Source: DASYCK01 sp036500205 (GTDB lineage Bacteria; Myxococcota_A; Polyangia; Fen-1088). From it: DNA of 17,924 bases. The position numbers and the translations under genes are program-made. Shown here piece after piece: positions 17,775-17,924 of the stretch (position 1 is its first letter; the number at the start of each line of letters is the position of its first letter). The DNA lies in assembly GCA_036500205.1 (NCBI GenBank), contig DASYCK010000031.1, positions 1-17,924 on the forward strand, read 5' to 3'. The notes beneath the pieces were generated by a model. It had not been told where the DNA came from. It searched no databases and saw only the letters and a program-made list of their open reading frames with translations.

Positions 17775-17924
17775 ATGGCCGAGACGATCGATCTGTTCGT
17801 GCCGCTCGGCGACGTCGACGCGCCGTTGCCGCTGCAGGTGGCGCGGGCGCTCGCGCGGAGTCCGGACGCCGTGGGCGAGTTGCGCGTCGTTCGCCGCTCG
17901 CTCGACGCGCGCAAGGGGCGGCCA
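17775..17924 (+). CDS. Probable FAD-dependent dehydrogenase (COG2509-like), 5' part only
   Basis: The first 50 codons of a gene that runs off the window. The N-terminus MAETIDLFVPLGD followed by VARALARSP and LRVVRRSLDARKG resembles the start of the large uncharacterised FAD-dependent dehydrogenases (COG2509), which begin with a strand-helix segment and a conserved RRSxDARK before the Rossmann domain. This is recognised from memory of the family; the dinucleotide-binding motif lies beyond the edge. It follows the cysteine-cluster gene by 13 bases and is likely co-transcribed with it. Confidence 0.6.
   Translation, partial: MAETIDLFVPLGDVDAPLPLQVARALARSPDAVGELRVVRRSLDARKGRP

Overview
The window is GC-rich bacterial DNA in which most third codon positions are G or C. 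It looks like a myxobacterium-type organism (Myxococcota or former Deltaproteobacteria). The signs are an alternative complex III operon fused to a caa3 oxidase operon, a membrane-anchored Hanks-type kinase with the active-site variant HRDVTPSN, an orphan sigma54 activator, and a glycine-repeat lipoprotein. This placement is an inference from gene content; there is no rRNA or other marker here.

Positions 1-9556 (+) form one tightly packed respiratory operon that starts upstream of the window. It reads: end of actB, actC, actD, actE, actF, a small one-helix protein, a SCO copper chaperone, then coxB (with a fused cytochrome c domain), coxA, coxC and coxD. Most junctions are stop/start overlaps of the ATGA, TAATG or GTGA kind, so translation is probably coupled. 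The products make an electron chain: quinol to alternative complex III, to a cytochrome c domain, to an A2-type caa3 oxygen reductase. SCO would load the CuA site.

Positions 9602-11439 hold a sigma54-dependent response regulator on the minus strand and, divergent from it, a compact small gene too short for most callers. That gene has a -24/-12-like promoter (11199-11214), a strong ribosome binding site, a 50-codon ORF with a signal-like N-terminus (11239-11391) and a weak terminator-like hairpin plus T-run (11418-11439). This is the most suggestive regulatory unit in the window.

Positions 11506-12120 (+) encode a lipoprotein whose C-terminal part is 27 uninterrupted Gly-X-Y triplets. It converges on ftsH (12128-14113, minus), whose periplasmic segment carries six perfect ANKE tetrapeptide repeats. 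A Ser/Thr kinase (14297-15574, +) converges on a secreted lytic-transglycosylase-like protein (15588-16511, minus).

A divergent region with a perfect palindrome (16621-16640) leads to a two-gene rightward unit. Its members are a protein combining an HExxH motif with a YkgJ-type cysteine cluster (16745-17761) and the beginning of a probable FAD-dependent dehydrogenase (17775 to the window edge). No tRNA, rRNA, CRISPR array, insertion sequence or integrase was seen.
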